From assembly GCF_004339545.1 (NCBI RefSeq), contig NZ_SMGD01000013.1, positions 409,453 through 473,452 of the forward strand: a DNA stretch of 64,000 nt. Reading direction: 5' to 3'. Below, one piece after another: positions 1-9,845 of this stretch. Source of the stretch: Celerinatantimonas diazotrophica (GTDB taxonomy: Bacteria; Pseudomonadota; Gammaproteobacteria; Enterobacterales; Celerinatantimonadaceae). Each line of letters begins with the position of its first letter. The first letter of the stretch is position 1. Under the pieces are notes generated by a model. The model was not told where the DNA came from and did not search any database. It worked only from the letters and a program-made list of their open reading frames with translations. The position numbers and the translations under genes were made by a program.

Positions 1-1
1 A

Positions 2-133
2 GGCAATCAGGAATTTGCCAGTGCTCGTAAAAAACTTGAGCAAACTTTAACTGAACGTTCCCGACCGCCTTTGGATTATTTTATTCAAACATTTATACCC
101 AGTATGCAGTTACCACTGGATGAGCTGCGTTAA
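2..133 (+). CDS. C-terminal end of an unidentified protein (partial)
   Basis: An open frame runs in from before the window and ends with TAA at 131-133, leaving 43 residues that finish in QLPLDELR. The tail has an Arg/Lys-rich helix-like stretch (ARKKLEQTLTERSRPP) followed by a hydrophobic stretch. I do not recognise the family from this fragment. It converges on pseI, so it may belong to the same surface-sugar locus (PseF, PseG and PseH are otherwise missing here), but nothing in the residues shows that. Confidence 0.55.
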   Translation, partial: GNQEFASARKKLEQTLTERSRPPLDYFIQTFIPSMQLPLDELR

Positions 134-153
134 TTACACCGCGCTCGATATCA

Positions 154-193
154 GGCTTTAAGCATTAGCATTGATAATGTTTAGAGCCTTTAT
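154..193. terminator. Likely convergent terminator between the partial gene and pseI
   Basis: An imperfect inverted repeat, GGCTTTAAGCATTA against TAATGTTTAGAGCC with a 7-base loop, sits between two converging reading frames and is followed by TTTATT on the plus strand. Position and shape fit a shared rho-independent terminator; the stem has mismatches. Confidence 0.45.
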
Positions 194-197
194 TGCC

Positions 198-1235
198 CTA
201 AATCATCTCCCAACGCAAACATTCACCTGCTTTTATATTCTGACGTAGAACACGCCCCAACAGGTCATTAAAATGGCGCGGCGCAATCGTGCCTCCGGGG
301 CGAGCAGTTCGTATATTTTCTCGTGATAAAATAGTACCAGCAGGCATATCACATTTGGCATAAATAGCCCGTTGCATCCGGGTAGTCGACGGATAATCAA
401 CCTGACCAATCGCCATAGCAGCCTGACGCACTGATTGCACCATCTGTGCAAACTCACTTGGGTCGAGAGAGAACGCCTGATCAGCTGTATCATGCGATTT
501 GTCTAGCATGAAGTGTTTTTCAATGACACAAGCCCCAAGAGCAACAGCCGTGACAGGGACACTAATACCCAGAGAGTGATCCGATAGCCCCACCGGACAA
601 CCACTCCACTGAGCTAAATGAGCAATCGTGGTTAAGTTCATAGAATCATATGGGGCTGGATAAGCACTCGTACATTTTAACAGGCATAAATTAGGATTAT
701 CATGTGCTTTCATAATATTAATGGCCCGTTGAATATCGCCAATAGCGGCACCACCTGTAGAGATAATCACGGGCTTACCAGTTGCCGCAACGGCTTCAAT
801 TAATTCCACTTCGATAATCTCTGCCGAGGCAATTTTATAGGCAGGAACATCCAGCTGCTCTAAGAATTCGACAGCAGATCGGTCAAATGGCGAGGAAAAC
901 AACGTAATATTAGCCTTTTGAGCTTCCTCTAGCAGCGGTTGATGCCACTCCCACGGCATGGCAACCTTTTCATAGAGCTCATAAAGCGACTGGCCTGCCC
1001 ATAATCCATCGGTAAGCTGAAAATGTGGCAATGAACTATTGAGCGTCAGGGTATCTGCAGTATAAGTTTGCAGCTTAATAGCATCAGCCCCACATTCAGC
1101 TGCAGCATGAATAATTTCTTTAGCCCGAGTTAAAGAACCACCATGGTTAGTCGACATTTCAGCAATGATATACACTGGCTGTTGTCTCCCAATCACTTTG
1201 CCATCAATAATCATTTCTCGGTTTAGTGAATTCAT
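198..1235 (-). CDS. pseI: Pseudaminic acid synthase PseI (NeuB family)
   Basis: 345 residues, the normal length for the NeuB/SpsE sialic-acid-synthase family. The N-terminal TIM barrel carries AEMSTNHGGS near residue 25 and IKLQTYTADT near residue 53; this form of the motifs is the PseI rather than the NeuB version. The last 60 residues form the antifreeze-like SAF domain. The enzyme condenses phosphoenolpyruvate with 6-deoxy-AltdiNAc to make pseudaminic acid in the cytoplasm. pseB and pseC lie 6 kb away and a Maf glycosyltransferase is also present, so flagellin glycosylation is the likely purpose. The choice of Pse over legionaminic or sialic acid rests on motif resemblance only. Confidence 0.88.
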   Translation of the reverse strand: MNSLNREMIIDGKVIGRQQPVYIIAEMSTNHGGSLTRAKEIIHAAAECGADAIKLQTYTADTLTLNSSLPHFQLTDGLWAGQSLYELYEKVAMPWEWHQPLLEEAQKANITLFSSPFDRSAVEFLEQLDVPAYKIASAEIIEVELIEAVAATGKPVIISTGGAAIGDIQRAINIMKAHDNPNLCLLKCTSAYPAPYDSMNLTTIAHLAQWSGCPVGLSDHSLGISVPVTAVALGACVIEKHFMLDKSHDTADQAFSLDPSEFAQMVQSVRQAAMAIGQVDYPSTTRMQRAIYAKCDMPAGTILSRENIRTARPGGTIAPRHFNDLLGRVLRQNIKAGECLRWEMI

Positions 1236-1267
1236 ACTCTAGTCCTGCGCTAACAATTTAAATCATA

Positions 1268-1296
1268 ACAAAAAGAGCGCCTTATCTAGCGCCCTT
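1268..1296 (-). terminator. Rho-independent terminator of the NRAMP-like gene
   Basis: Read on the minus strand, AAGGGCGC and GCGCTCTT form a stem with one mismatch and are followed by a T-rich run. It lies just after the stop of the 1321-2616 gene and before pseI, so pseI probably has its own promoter or depends on read-through. Confidence 0.6.
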
Positions 1297-1320
1297 GATC
1301 ACTATCGGCTTCCATTCAGT

Positions 1321-2616
1321 TTACATAAGCCATTTCCACCAAATAAATAATAGTAAAAAAGCAAACAGATAAATTAATCCAGCATAATTGACCAATTGCC
1401 CAACCCAAGTGGGTCGTAATTGTTGCGGTACTTTATCACTGCTTAACAAACGATGGTTTAACCAAGCGAATACTGGCGTTGTCGTAAATGCCATCGTCAT
1501 AGCGAATCCCAGCATCACAAGCAAGGCAGAATGGAACAACAAAATAATCGCATAGCCACTAAGACCAATGAAGATCACCCAGTAACTTCCATAACGCTCA
1601 TAACGTTGGCTAGAATCATTGTCATCCGTATCTTTATCGACAACGAGACGAATCGATTCATTTAACATACGAGCATAACCATCCATGACGGTAATCACCG
1701 AACCAAAAATACAGAAAAAGGCGATCATAGCAATCAAATACCGAGACCATGAGCCGATCGTCTGAGCATAGATACTGACCAATTGATGGGTAAATCCAAC
1801 CCCGCTGGTGGCAAAATCAGTTCCACTACCACGCAAGACCAATGCACCAAGCGCTAAAAATACCAAGGCCAGAATAGCCGTTAAAATATATCCAAGATTA
1901 AAATCGAACAACGCACTATTACGGGTTACAACTTGGCTGCGGCGCTGTTTAACCAACCATAATGAACTAATACATGACATTTCGATAGGCATTGGCATCC
2001 ACCCCATCGTGATCACCAAAAAACCGATGGTTGCCAGCTGCCAAGGCGATGGGGAATGATACGCAGCAGGAGCAACAGGGCCATTGGCTATCGCAATAAT
2101 TAACGCCCCCACAGTCGCTATAGTTAACGCCAACATAATAAATTTAGAAACCTTATTAAGCAGCGAAAACTGTCCAGCCACGATAATGGCTAACGATATC
2201 ACTAAAACAATACCACTTAAGACAGCCATTGATAGTTTTATTGGTAAAAAATAACCTAACAGACTCGCTGCAAACATAATTAATGCAGCGGAACTGACCA
2301 TGGAAGAGAAAAAATTAATAATCCAACTTAAATATAAATAACCTTTTCCCATACGCAAATAACCTTTTAAAAGGCTCTCATCAGTTGCCATCGTATAAGC
2401 AACTCCTGCACGGAAAAATGGATATTTAAAAACATTCGCAGCAATAATCAATATAGCTAATTGCCAACCGAACCTTGCCCCTGCTTGAGTGGACGCCACC
2501 AAATGACTCCCACCAATCGCTGCAGTTGCCATTAAAATACCGGGCCCAAGGGCCTTCAGTGCTAAAATCAGGCGCGAATTTGCTGTTGCACCTCCCTGCG
2601 CGATTGTATTCTCCAT
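1321..2616 (-). CDS. NRAMP-family transporter lacking the canonical metal-site motifs
   Basis: 431 residues with about eleven hydrophobic segments. It opens with LKALGPGILMATAAIGGSH, the start of TM1 in the NRAMP (MntH) fold. In metal-transporting NRAMPs this helix carries DPGN and TM6 carries an MPH motif, which together bind Mn2+/Fe2+. Here the TM1 position reads GGSH and the TM6 region reads MGWMPMPIE. It therefore belongs to a divergent, poorly characterised NRAMP branch, and its substrate should not be assumed to be manganese. It stands alone, with its own terminator and about 240 bp of upstream DNA separating it from the flrABC genes. Confidence 0.75.
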   Translation of the reverse strand: MENTIAQGGATANSRLILALKALGPGILMATAAIGGSHLVASTQAGARFGWQLAILIIAANVFKYPFFRAGVAYTMATDESLLKGYLRMGKGYLYLSWIINFFSSMVSSAALIMFAASLLGYFLPIKLSMAVLSGIVLVISLAIIVAGQFSLLNKVSKFIMLALTIATVGALIIAIANGPVAPAAYHSPSPWQLATIGFLVITMGWMPMPIEMSCISSLWLVKQRRSQVVTRNSALFDFNLGYILTAILALVFLALGALVLRGSGTDFATSGVGFTHQLVSIYAQTIGSWSRYLIAMIAFFCIFGSVITVMDGYARMLNESIRLVVDKDTDDNDSSQRYERYGSYWVIFIGLSGYAIILLFHSALLVMLGFAMTMAFTTTPVFAWLNHRLLSSDKVPQQLRPTWVGQLVNYAGLIYLFAFLLLFIWWKWLM

Positions 2617-2773
2617 GGTATAACCCTGCGTGAATGATAGAACTAAATAACCATGTCAAAATAAATAAGTTATTTAAACAAGGTCGCTTCGATCTCAATT
2701 GATTCAATCAATATACTTTAAAAAAGTTATGTTTTGCTACTTATTTAATAGTTCAAGGCAACTTTTTATTGCT

Positions 2774-2799
2774 AAAAAAAAGCCAGCTTAGCTGGCTTA
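2774..2799 (-). terminator. Rho-independent terminator after flrC
   Basis: A perfect 7-bp stem, AGCCAGC / GCTGGCT with a 3-base loop, is followed on the minus strand by seven T residues. It ends the flrBC operon and lies about 60 bp past the flrC stop. Confidence 0.85.
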
Positions 2800-2857
2800 A
2801 AATACTTCTTGGACAATGAACTTATTAATTATGCATATAACAACCGTTTTAACTCAT

Positions 2858-4228
2858 TTAAGCGGGCAACTTAATTCCTTCCTCGCGCATTCGTGCTAAT
2901 TTATAGCGTAAGGTTCGAGGACTAATTCCCAAACGTTCGGCGACTTCTTTTCGCTTACCGCGACAACTCTTAAGCATTTCAATAATAATCTGGTTTTCTT
3001 GTTGTTTAAGCTCATTTCCCAGCGCTGGAGCTTCTTGCTCTTGAGTGACCGATGGCTGCGTGGTGGGAATTTTCGCCATATTAGCCACTGATGAGACACT
3101 GGGTAAATCTCCTTCTATCAACAAATGAGATTCATCAACTTGATCGGTAGCCAAAATAATGGCTCGCTGAATCACATTATCTAATTCTCGAACATTCCCC
3201 GGCCAGCTGTAACTTAATAATTTCTGCTGAGCGGCTAATGTAAAATCAAGATCCGCTCTGCCGGCATGTTGAGCATGCTTAAGCAATAAATGCCGAGCCA
3301 GCGGTAGAATATCCCCGATACGCTGGGCTAGAGGTTTCCAGGTCAGAGGAAATACATTGAGCCGATAATACAAATCTTCCCGAAAATCCCCTTTTGCAAC
3401 GTAGTCTTTTAAATTGCGGTTACTGGTGGCCAGAACTCGAACGTTTAATGAGATCATTTTGCGACTGCCTAACCGTTCGACTTCTCGTTCTTGCAAAACT
3501 CGCAGCAATTTCGCCTGCAGCGCTAAATCCATCTCACTGATTTCATCCAGTAGAATAGTGCCATTCTGAGCTTGTTCAAATTTCCCGGGACACCCCTGGA
3601 CAGCCCCAGTAAAAGCCCCTTTTTCATAACCAAATAGGGTTGCTTCAAGCATATTTTCAGGGATTGCCGCACAATTAATCGCGACAAAGGGCTGCTCACT
3701 ACGTTGCGAATTATCGTGAATATAACGGGCTAAGACCTCTTTACCAGCACCACTTGGACCACAAATCATCACAGATGCATCTGTTTTAGCGACCTTATCG
3801 GCGAGCAACAACAGTTGTTCGGTGCTTGGATCACCATATATCGGCTGACAGGTCTCAACTTTTTGAGCAGGAGCATAACGTCCAACTTGATTGAGTAAAA
3901 CCTCTGGCGAAAATGGTTTGGCTATATAATCGATCGCCCCTTGACGTATCGCTTGAACCGCTGAATCAATACGTGCATATGCAGTCATCAACAGAACGGG
4001 TAAATTAGGATATTTCGCCTTAATGCTTTGCAAGAGATCCAAACCACTAATACCATCCATCTGCACATCACTGACAACCAAGTCAATATCCTGTTCACCC
4101 AGCAATATCAACGCTTGCTCACCACTTTGAGCTTCTTCACACTGATAACCGGCAATGAGAAGTGTATCAATCAGGGCCTCGCGTAACCCTGAATCATCTT
4201 CAACGACTAAAATTCGTGACTGACTCAT
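2858..4228 (-). CDS. flrC: Flagellar sigma-54 response regulator FlrC
   Basis: 456 residues from the ATG at 4228, which overlaps the flrB stop by 4 bases (ATGA); a longer frame upstream has no support. Domains in order: receiver (acidic D11-D12, phospho-acceptor D54, T82, K104), AAA+ sigma-54 activator (Walker A GPSGAGKE at 157-164, then the GAFTGA loop that contacts sigma-54), and a C-terminal Fis-type helix-turn-helix. In polar flagellates FlrC is phosphorylated by FlrB and turns on class III hook and basal-body promoters. Sigma-54 sites upstream of flgB and flgF in this window are its probable targets. Confidence 0.93.
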   Translation of the reverse strand: MSQSRILVVEDDSGLREALIDTLLIAGYQCEEAQSGEQALILLGEQDIDLVVSDVQMDGISGLDLLQSIKAKYPNLPVLLMTAYARIDSAVQAIRQGAIDYIAKPFSPEVLLNQVGRYAPAQKVETCQPIYGDPSTEQLLLLADKVAKTDASVMICGPSGAGKEVLARYIHDNSQRSEQPFVAINCAAIPENMLEATLFGYEKGAFTGAVQGCPGKFEQAQNGTILLDEISEMDLALQAKLLRVLQEREVERLGSRKMISLNVRVLATSNRNLKDYVAKGDFREDLYYRLNVFPLTWKPLAQRIGDILPLARHLLLKHAQHAGRADLDFTLAAQQKLLSYSWPGNVRELDNVIQRAIILATDQVDESHLLIEGDLPSVSSVANMAKIPTTQPSVTQEQEAPALGNELKQQENQIIIEMLKSCRGKRKEVAERLGISPRTLRYKLARMREEGIKLPA

Positions 4229-5265
4229 TCGCTTAAGCCTCCTACAACTTGAGATTGTTGACAGATTTGATGCACCGGTAATGTCGCAGTAAAACAACAA
4301 CCTTGACCGGGACGCGAATCAACTGCAATTTCACCGTTATGTGCCTTAATGACCGATTTAACCACTGCCAACCCCAGCCCAGTGCCATTTTGTTTGGTAG
4401 TGACAAAAGGTTCGAATAATTGCTCTTTAATCTCTTCAGTAATTCCTGGGCCACTATCCACTACTGAAATCTGGACCCGCTCACCATCGGTTCGGGCATA
4501 CAAGCCAATTGCATCACCAGGTTTACTCACATGAGCTGCATTATCGATTAGGTTCGTCAACGCAGAAACCAAACTGTTACTGTTTGCCAGAATGATGACG
4601 TCTGGCTCGCAATAACCAATATCTAAATGTAATTGGCGCTGAACTAATTTAACTTCGATCGCGCTTTTCATTTGCATAAGTAGATGTACCACTGAGAGTT
4701 GCTCAGCAATGGGCTGTTCGCCATTGCGAGCAAACAACAACATATCATTGACCTGATTTTCTAAATCCGCCAATCGAGCCATCATCTTCGCTTGAAAACG
4801 GCTACGCGCATTCTCGGGTAGATTTTCATTGGACAAATTGGAACCATAAAGCATTGCCGCCGAAAGGGGGGTTCGGATTTGATGAGCCAGCGATGCGACC
4901 ATACGACCAAGAGCAGAAAGCTTTTCTAAACGAGCCATCGACGCTTGTAACTGGCGTGTGGCAGTTACATCAGTTAGCATAATGAGCTGACTATCCGAGT
5001 CTAGCAACGTAGCCAAAGTCAACTGGACACGCCGCCCGTCCGGTAAAGAAAGTTCATGGCCATCGTCCGCTTGCGGCACAAACAACTCTAACGCTATTTT
5101 TGACCAGCGCTCGCCTTCGAGCTTAACGCCAAATAAAGTTTGTGCAGCTGGATTCGCTTTCGCAATATAGCCTCGTTGATCGAGCAACAGCAATCCTGAA
5201 GGCAAAACATCAAAGACCTGTGCCAGCTGATGTTCAGAAAACGACTGACGAAGTGGTGATTTCAC
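4225..5265 (-). CDS. flrB: Flagellar sensor kinase FlrB
   Basis: 346 residues starting at a GTG. There are no membrane segments, so the kinase is cytoplasmic. A PAS-like domain covers about residues 10-100, HisKA follows with the phosphorylated H128 in LAHQIRTPLS, then HATPase_c with an N-box (NLIDNAA) and a G-box (DSGPGI). It phosphorylates FlrC, encoded immediately downstream and overlapping by 4 bases. The gene is preceded by a sigma-54-like promoter, the arrangement expected if FlrA activates flrBC. Confidence 0.92.
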   Translation of the reverse strand: MKSPLRQSFSEHQLAQVFDVLPSGLLLLDQRGYIAKANPAAQTLFGVKLEGERWSKIALELFVPQADDGHELSLPDGRRVQLTLATLLDSDSQLIMLTDVTATRQLQASMARLEKLSALGRMVASLAHQIRTPLSAAMLYGSNLSNENLPENARSRFQAKMMARLADLENQVNDMLLFARNGEQPIAEQLSVVHLLMQMKSAIEVKLVQRQLHLDIGYCEPDVIILANSNSLVSALTNLIDNAAHVSKPGDAIGLYARTDGERVQISVVDSGPGITEEIKEQLFEPFVTTKQNGTGLGLAVVKSVIKAHNGEIAVDSRPGQGCCFTATLPVHQICQQSQVVGGLSE

Positions 5266-5308
5266 AACGCGTGTCCTGTGTCAAAAATCTGTACTTTACA
5301 TCAGGACA

Positions 5309-5324
5309 TTCAAATAGTGTGCCA
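5309..5324 (-). promoter_or_regulatory. Sigma-54 promoter of flrBC
   Basis: On the minus strand TGGCAC, five bases, then TTGAA, about 45 bp before the flrB start. The -24 box is perfect. The -12 box has A in place of the C of TTGCA, so this is a slightly weakened site. Position and FlrA control agree with flrBC in Vibrio. Confidence 0.6.
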
Positions 5325-5374
5325 AATTAATAAGGCAAAGGTTTTATAACCTAATTAATTGAAATTTAATATAT

Positions 5375-6844
5375 TTAATCTTTAGTTAATTGGTATTTTT
5401 TCATCTTTTCAACAAGTGTAGTACGACGCATTTTTAACTGTTCAGCGGCTCTAGCCACCACACCATCCTGTTGCTCCAGTGCTTGCCGAATCAAGTCAAC
5501 CTCAATTTCACTGAGCACATCCTTGAGATTAATCCCCTCATCCGGCAATCGACAGGCTAAACTGCTAGCATCCAACCTAGACGGTTCATTCTCCATCCCG
5601 GCAATAGAGGCCAGAGCAGACGATGAATCATCATTTGTCTCTGAAAACATCGCCATCAACGCATCGCGCTCTGTCAGCAAATCAGCAACATTAGGTTCAA
5701 AATCATCCCCATCGATATGGCGATACTTCGGCGGCAGATCACCAACATCGACTATCTGGTTAGGATGAAGAATCACCAGCCGCTCTACCAAATTTGATAG
5801 TTCTCGAATATTCCCCGGCCAGCCATGTAACATCAGTGATTCAACACTTCGCTGGGTAAAGCGGATCATAGCCTGATGCTGCTGAGAATGACGCGTCACC
5901 AACTCCTGCAATAAAATGGGAATATCATCACTACGCTCACGCAAAGAAGGAACTTCAATTGGGAAAACATTGAGCCGATAAAACAAATCTTCGCGGAAAT
6001 TACCATCGCTGATCATCGCCTCTAAGTTACGGTGAGTCGCGGCAATAATCCGCACATCTGCTTTGATAATCTTACTGCTACCGACCCGTTCAAAAACCCG
6101 CTCTTGCAAAACCCGTAACAATTTAACCTGCATAGGCATCGGCATATCGCCTATTTCATCTAAAAATAGCGTTCCACCTTCAGCGAGTTCAAAGCGCCCT
6201 TTTCGTGAAGCAAAAGCTCCGGTAAAAGCCCCTTTTTCATGACCAAATAACTCGCTCTCTAACAACTCCGCAGGAATTGCGCCACAGTTAATCGGAACAA
6301 ATGGGCCATCACTGCATGAGGACTGTTCATGCACAGCTCGAGCAACAACCTCTTTACCTGTTCCAGACTCGCCTAAAATCAAAACATTGGCACTGGTATG
6401 AGCAACCTGGTCAATTAGATGGCGAATCTCTTGCATCGCAATCCCTTTACCAACTAGATCGCGAGAAAGTTTCACTGCAGATTTACTGGGACGAGGAAGC
6501 TGGGCTAGGAATGTTTGCGCCCGGTGAAGTAGCCGTGTGAGTTGATCATAGCCAAAAGGCTCACGGATAACCCCCAAATAGTTACTGCGTCCATGCAAAC
6601 ATTCAATTTCATCCGGGCCTATAACCATCATTGGCACAAGTGGATTTTCGTTGACCAGTGAACTCAGTTGGGAAAGTTTACCGTCAGCAATTAGAATAGG
6701 ATTAGTAGACTGTGCAAGCATTGTCGATAGTTCATCTTGCTGGCAACAGCGACTTTGTTCACCAATAAACTGTAGTACTGTGAGTAGCGCATTTGAACGA
6801 TGCTGATTAGAATCACAGACTAAAATTGTCTTCCCTAAATCCAT
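5375..6844 (-). CDS. flrA: Flagellar master regulator FlrA (FleQ family)
   Basis: 489 residues. The N-terminal 110 residues are a receiver-like FleQ domain without a clear phospho-acceptor pocket. They are followed by an AAA+ domain (Walker A GESGTGKE at 158-165, GAFTGA loop, DEIGDM Walker B) and a C-terminal Fis-type helix-turn-helix. FlrA heads the polar flagellar hierarchy: with sigma-54 it activates flrBC and other class II genes, and in relatives it is inhibited by cyclic-di-GMP. It is separated from flrB by 109 bp holding the candidate flrBC promoter. The 350 bp upstream also hold the divergent pseB promoter. Confidence 0.93.
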   Translation of the reverse strand: MDLGKTILVCDSNQHRSNALLTVLQFIGEQSRCCQQDELSTMLAQSTNPILIADGKLSQLSSLVNENPLVPMMVIGPDEIECLHGRSNYLGVIREPFGYDQLTRLLHRAQTFLAQLPRPSKSAVKLSRDLVGKGIAMQEIRHLIDQVAHTSANVLILGESGTGKEVVARAVHEQSSCSDGPFVPINCGAIPAELLESELFGHEKGAFTGAFASRKGRFELAEGGTLFLDEIGDMPMPMQVKLLRVLQERVFERVGSSKIIKADVRIIAATHRNLEAMISDGNFREDLFYRLNVFPIEVPSLRERSDDIPILLQELVTRHSQQHQAMIRFTQRSVESLMLHGWPGNIRELSNLVERLVILHPNQIVDVGDLPPKYRHIDGDDFEPNVADLLTERDALMAMFSETNDDSSSALASIAGMENEPSRLDASSLACRLPDEGINLKDVLSEIEVDLIRQALEQQDGVVARAAEQLKMRRTTLVEKMKKYQLTKD

Positions 6845-8181
<1,337 letters not shown>

Positions 8182-8182
8182 C

Positions 8183-9358
8183 ATGGCAAAAGCAATTTAT
8201 TATGGCAAACAAACCATTGATCAACGCGATATTGATGCCGTATGTGAAGTGCTCCATAGCAATTTACTCACACAGGGACCTTATGTCGGACGCTTTGAGC
8301 GCGATTTAGCAAACTATGTCGAGGCACCATATGCAGTTGCTTGTAGCAATGGCACCGCCGGACTGCATTTGGCTTGTATGGGACTAGGAATCACCCAAGG
8401 AGATGAAGTCTGGGTATCGGCGGTGAGCTTTGTAGCTAGTGCTAACTGCGCCCGCTACTGCCTCGCAAACGTGCGATTTGTAGATATTGATCCAATGACT
8501 GGCAACATAAGCATCAAGGCACTGGAAAAAATGCTCGCTCATACGGAGCATTTGCCAAAGGCATTGATTGTGGTCCATATGGGGGGAAACAGTTGTGACA
8601 TGCGTGCCATTGCACAATTATGCCAAGCCCACTCCATTGCAATCATCGAGGATGCTTGTCACGCTTTAGGTAGCACTTATCACAATGAACCCGTTGGGAA
8701 TTGCCGTTACAGCGATTGCTGTGTATTCAGTTTTCACCCAGTAAAAACTATTACAACCGCCGAAGGTGGTATGGTGACTTGTAAAGATCCCAAATTAGCG
8801 AAGCAATTGCGCCAATTTGCCAGCCATGGGATCAGCAAAGATATAGACGACTGGTCTCATCCAGATCCCGCGCCTTGGTATTATGAACAGCACACACTGG
8901 GATACAATTATCGGTTAAGTGATCTGCAAGCCGCTTTAGGTATTGCACAACTACACCGAATTGATAGTTTTTTGCAAGAGCGCCGAGCCATTATCGAACG
9001 CTATGAACAAGCCTTTGCTAATCATGGACTGTTGCACATGCAGCAGATAACCGCTAACAGCTGTTCGGCCTATCATCTCGCTTTGATCCAATGCGCTGAC
9101 AAAAACATCCGTCAGAAGATCTATCAGGCTCTGGCAGAAGATCACATCTTCTGTCAACTACACTATATTCCAATTTACCGGCAACCTTATTATCGAAAAC
9201 TCAATTCAACTGAGTTTAATGAATATCCCGGAGCAGAGGCTCATTATCAGCAAGCGCTTTCGCTACCAGTCTATCCAACTTTGAGTATTGACGAGCAAAA
9301 ACGTATTATTAAGGTAATTGAGCAAACACTTCGCCCATACCTGCAACTAGCAAATTGA
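8183..9358 (+). CDS. pseC: Pseudaminic acid pathway aminotransferase PseC
   Basis: 391 residues from the ATG at 8183, one base after the pseB stop; an upstream GTG at 8171 would overlap pseB and is less likely. It is a DegT/DnrJ/EryC1-type PLP enzyme: D157 in IEDACH should pair with the pyridine nitrogen and K188 in SFHPVKTITTAEGG is the Schiff-base lysine. It transfers an amino group from glutamate to the PseB product, giving UDP-4-amino-4,6-dideoxy-AltNAc. No separate Shine-Dalgarno is obvious, which implies translational coupling to pseB. Confidence 0.92.
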   Translation: MAKAIYYGKQTIDQRDIDAVCEVLHSNLLTQGPYVGRFERDLANYVEAPYAVACSNGTAGLHLACMGLGITQGDEVWVSAVSFVASANCARYCLANVRFVDIDPMTGNISIKALEKMLAHTEHLPKALIVVHMGGNSCDMRAIAQLCQAHSIAIIEDACHALGSTYHNEPVGNCRYSDCCVFSFHPVKTITTAEGGMVTCKDPKLAKQLRQFASHGISKDIDDWSHPDPAPWYYEQHTLGYNYRLSDLQAALGIAQLHRIDSFLQERRAIIERYEQAFANHGLLHMQQITANSCSAYHLALIQCADKNIRQKIYQALAEDHIFCQLHYIPIYRQPYYRKLNSTEFNEYPGAEAHYQQALSLPVYPTLSIDEQKRIIKVIEQTLRPYLQLAN

Positions 9359-9365
9359 GGAAGCC

Positions 9366-9773
9366 ATGGACTCCGCAAATATTAAAGAATTGATGCAAGC
9401 CTCGGCCCTTGATGCCGTCGCCTTTGCTAAAGAACAACAAATCGATCTCGATGGCAGTATCAAAAGTATTGAGACAGTCCAACAAATACTGGATCAACTG
9501 CGCAATGAAACGCTCAGCGATAAACACCTATTCACGCTTTCCTACATTTTTGGGGCGTACATTGGCGAGATTTTTATTGAAAATTATGGTGGTCATTGGT
9601 TTCATCAGGAAAAACAGGGGGATGAACCGCCACAAACATTTATTATTAATGATCCATACAGTTATGCGTTCCCAGGCATTGTCTACCTGTATCTGATGGG
9701 GCAAGAGCAATATTCTCTGGTTCATTATTTTGACAAAATTGCCGAACAATACCCAACATCGACCGATCAATAA
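9366..9773 (+). CDS. Small acidic protein, DUF3806-like, in the pseBC operon
   Basis: 135 residues starting 7 bp after pseC, with a GAGGAAGCC ribosome-binding region. There is no signal peptide or membrane helix. The middle reads FGAYIGEIFIENYGGHW (62-78), which resembles the core of the DUF3806 family, small bacterial proteins of unknown function; this assignment is by eye. The tight spacing says it is co-transcribed with pseB and pseC. A role linked to glycosylation or flagella is inference from position only. Confidence 0.7.
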   Translation: MDSANIKELMQASALDAVAFAKEQQIDLDGSIKSIETVQQILDQLRNETLSDKHLFTLSYIFGAYIGEIFIENYGGHWFHQEKQGDEPPQTFIINDPYSYAFPGIVYLYLMGQEQYSLVHYFDKIAEQYPTSTDQ

Positions 9774-9788
9774 CAGTAAGCCTAACTT

Positions 9789-9831
9789 GGCAGGTAAAAC
9801 TTAACACCATAAACAGTAAAGGTTTTGCCTT
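9789..9831. terminator. Possible convergent terminator
   Basis: GGTAAAACTT and AAGGTTTTGCC form an imperfect inverted repeat with a long loop between the pseBC operon and the oppositely oriented maf gene. The stem is weak. Confidence 0.3.
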
Positions 9832-9845
9832 GTATGATCAGTCAC

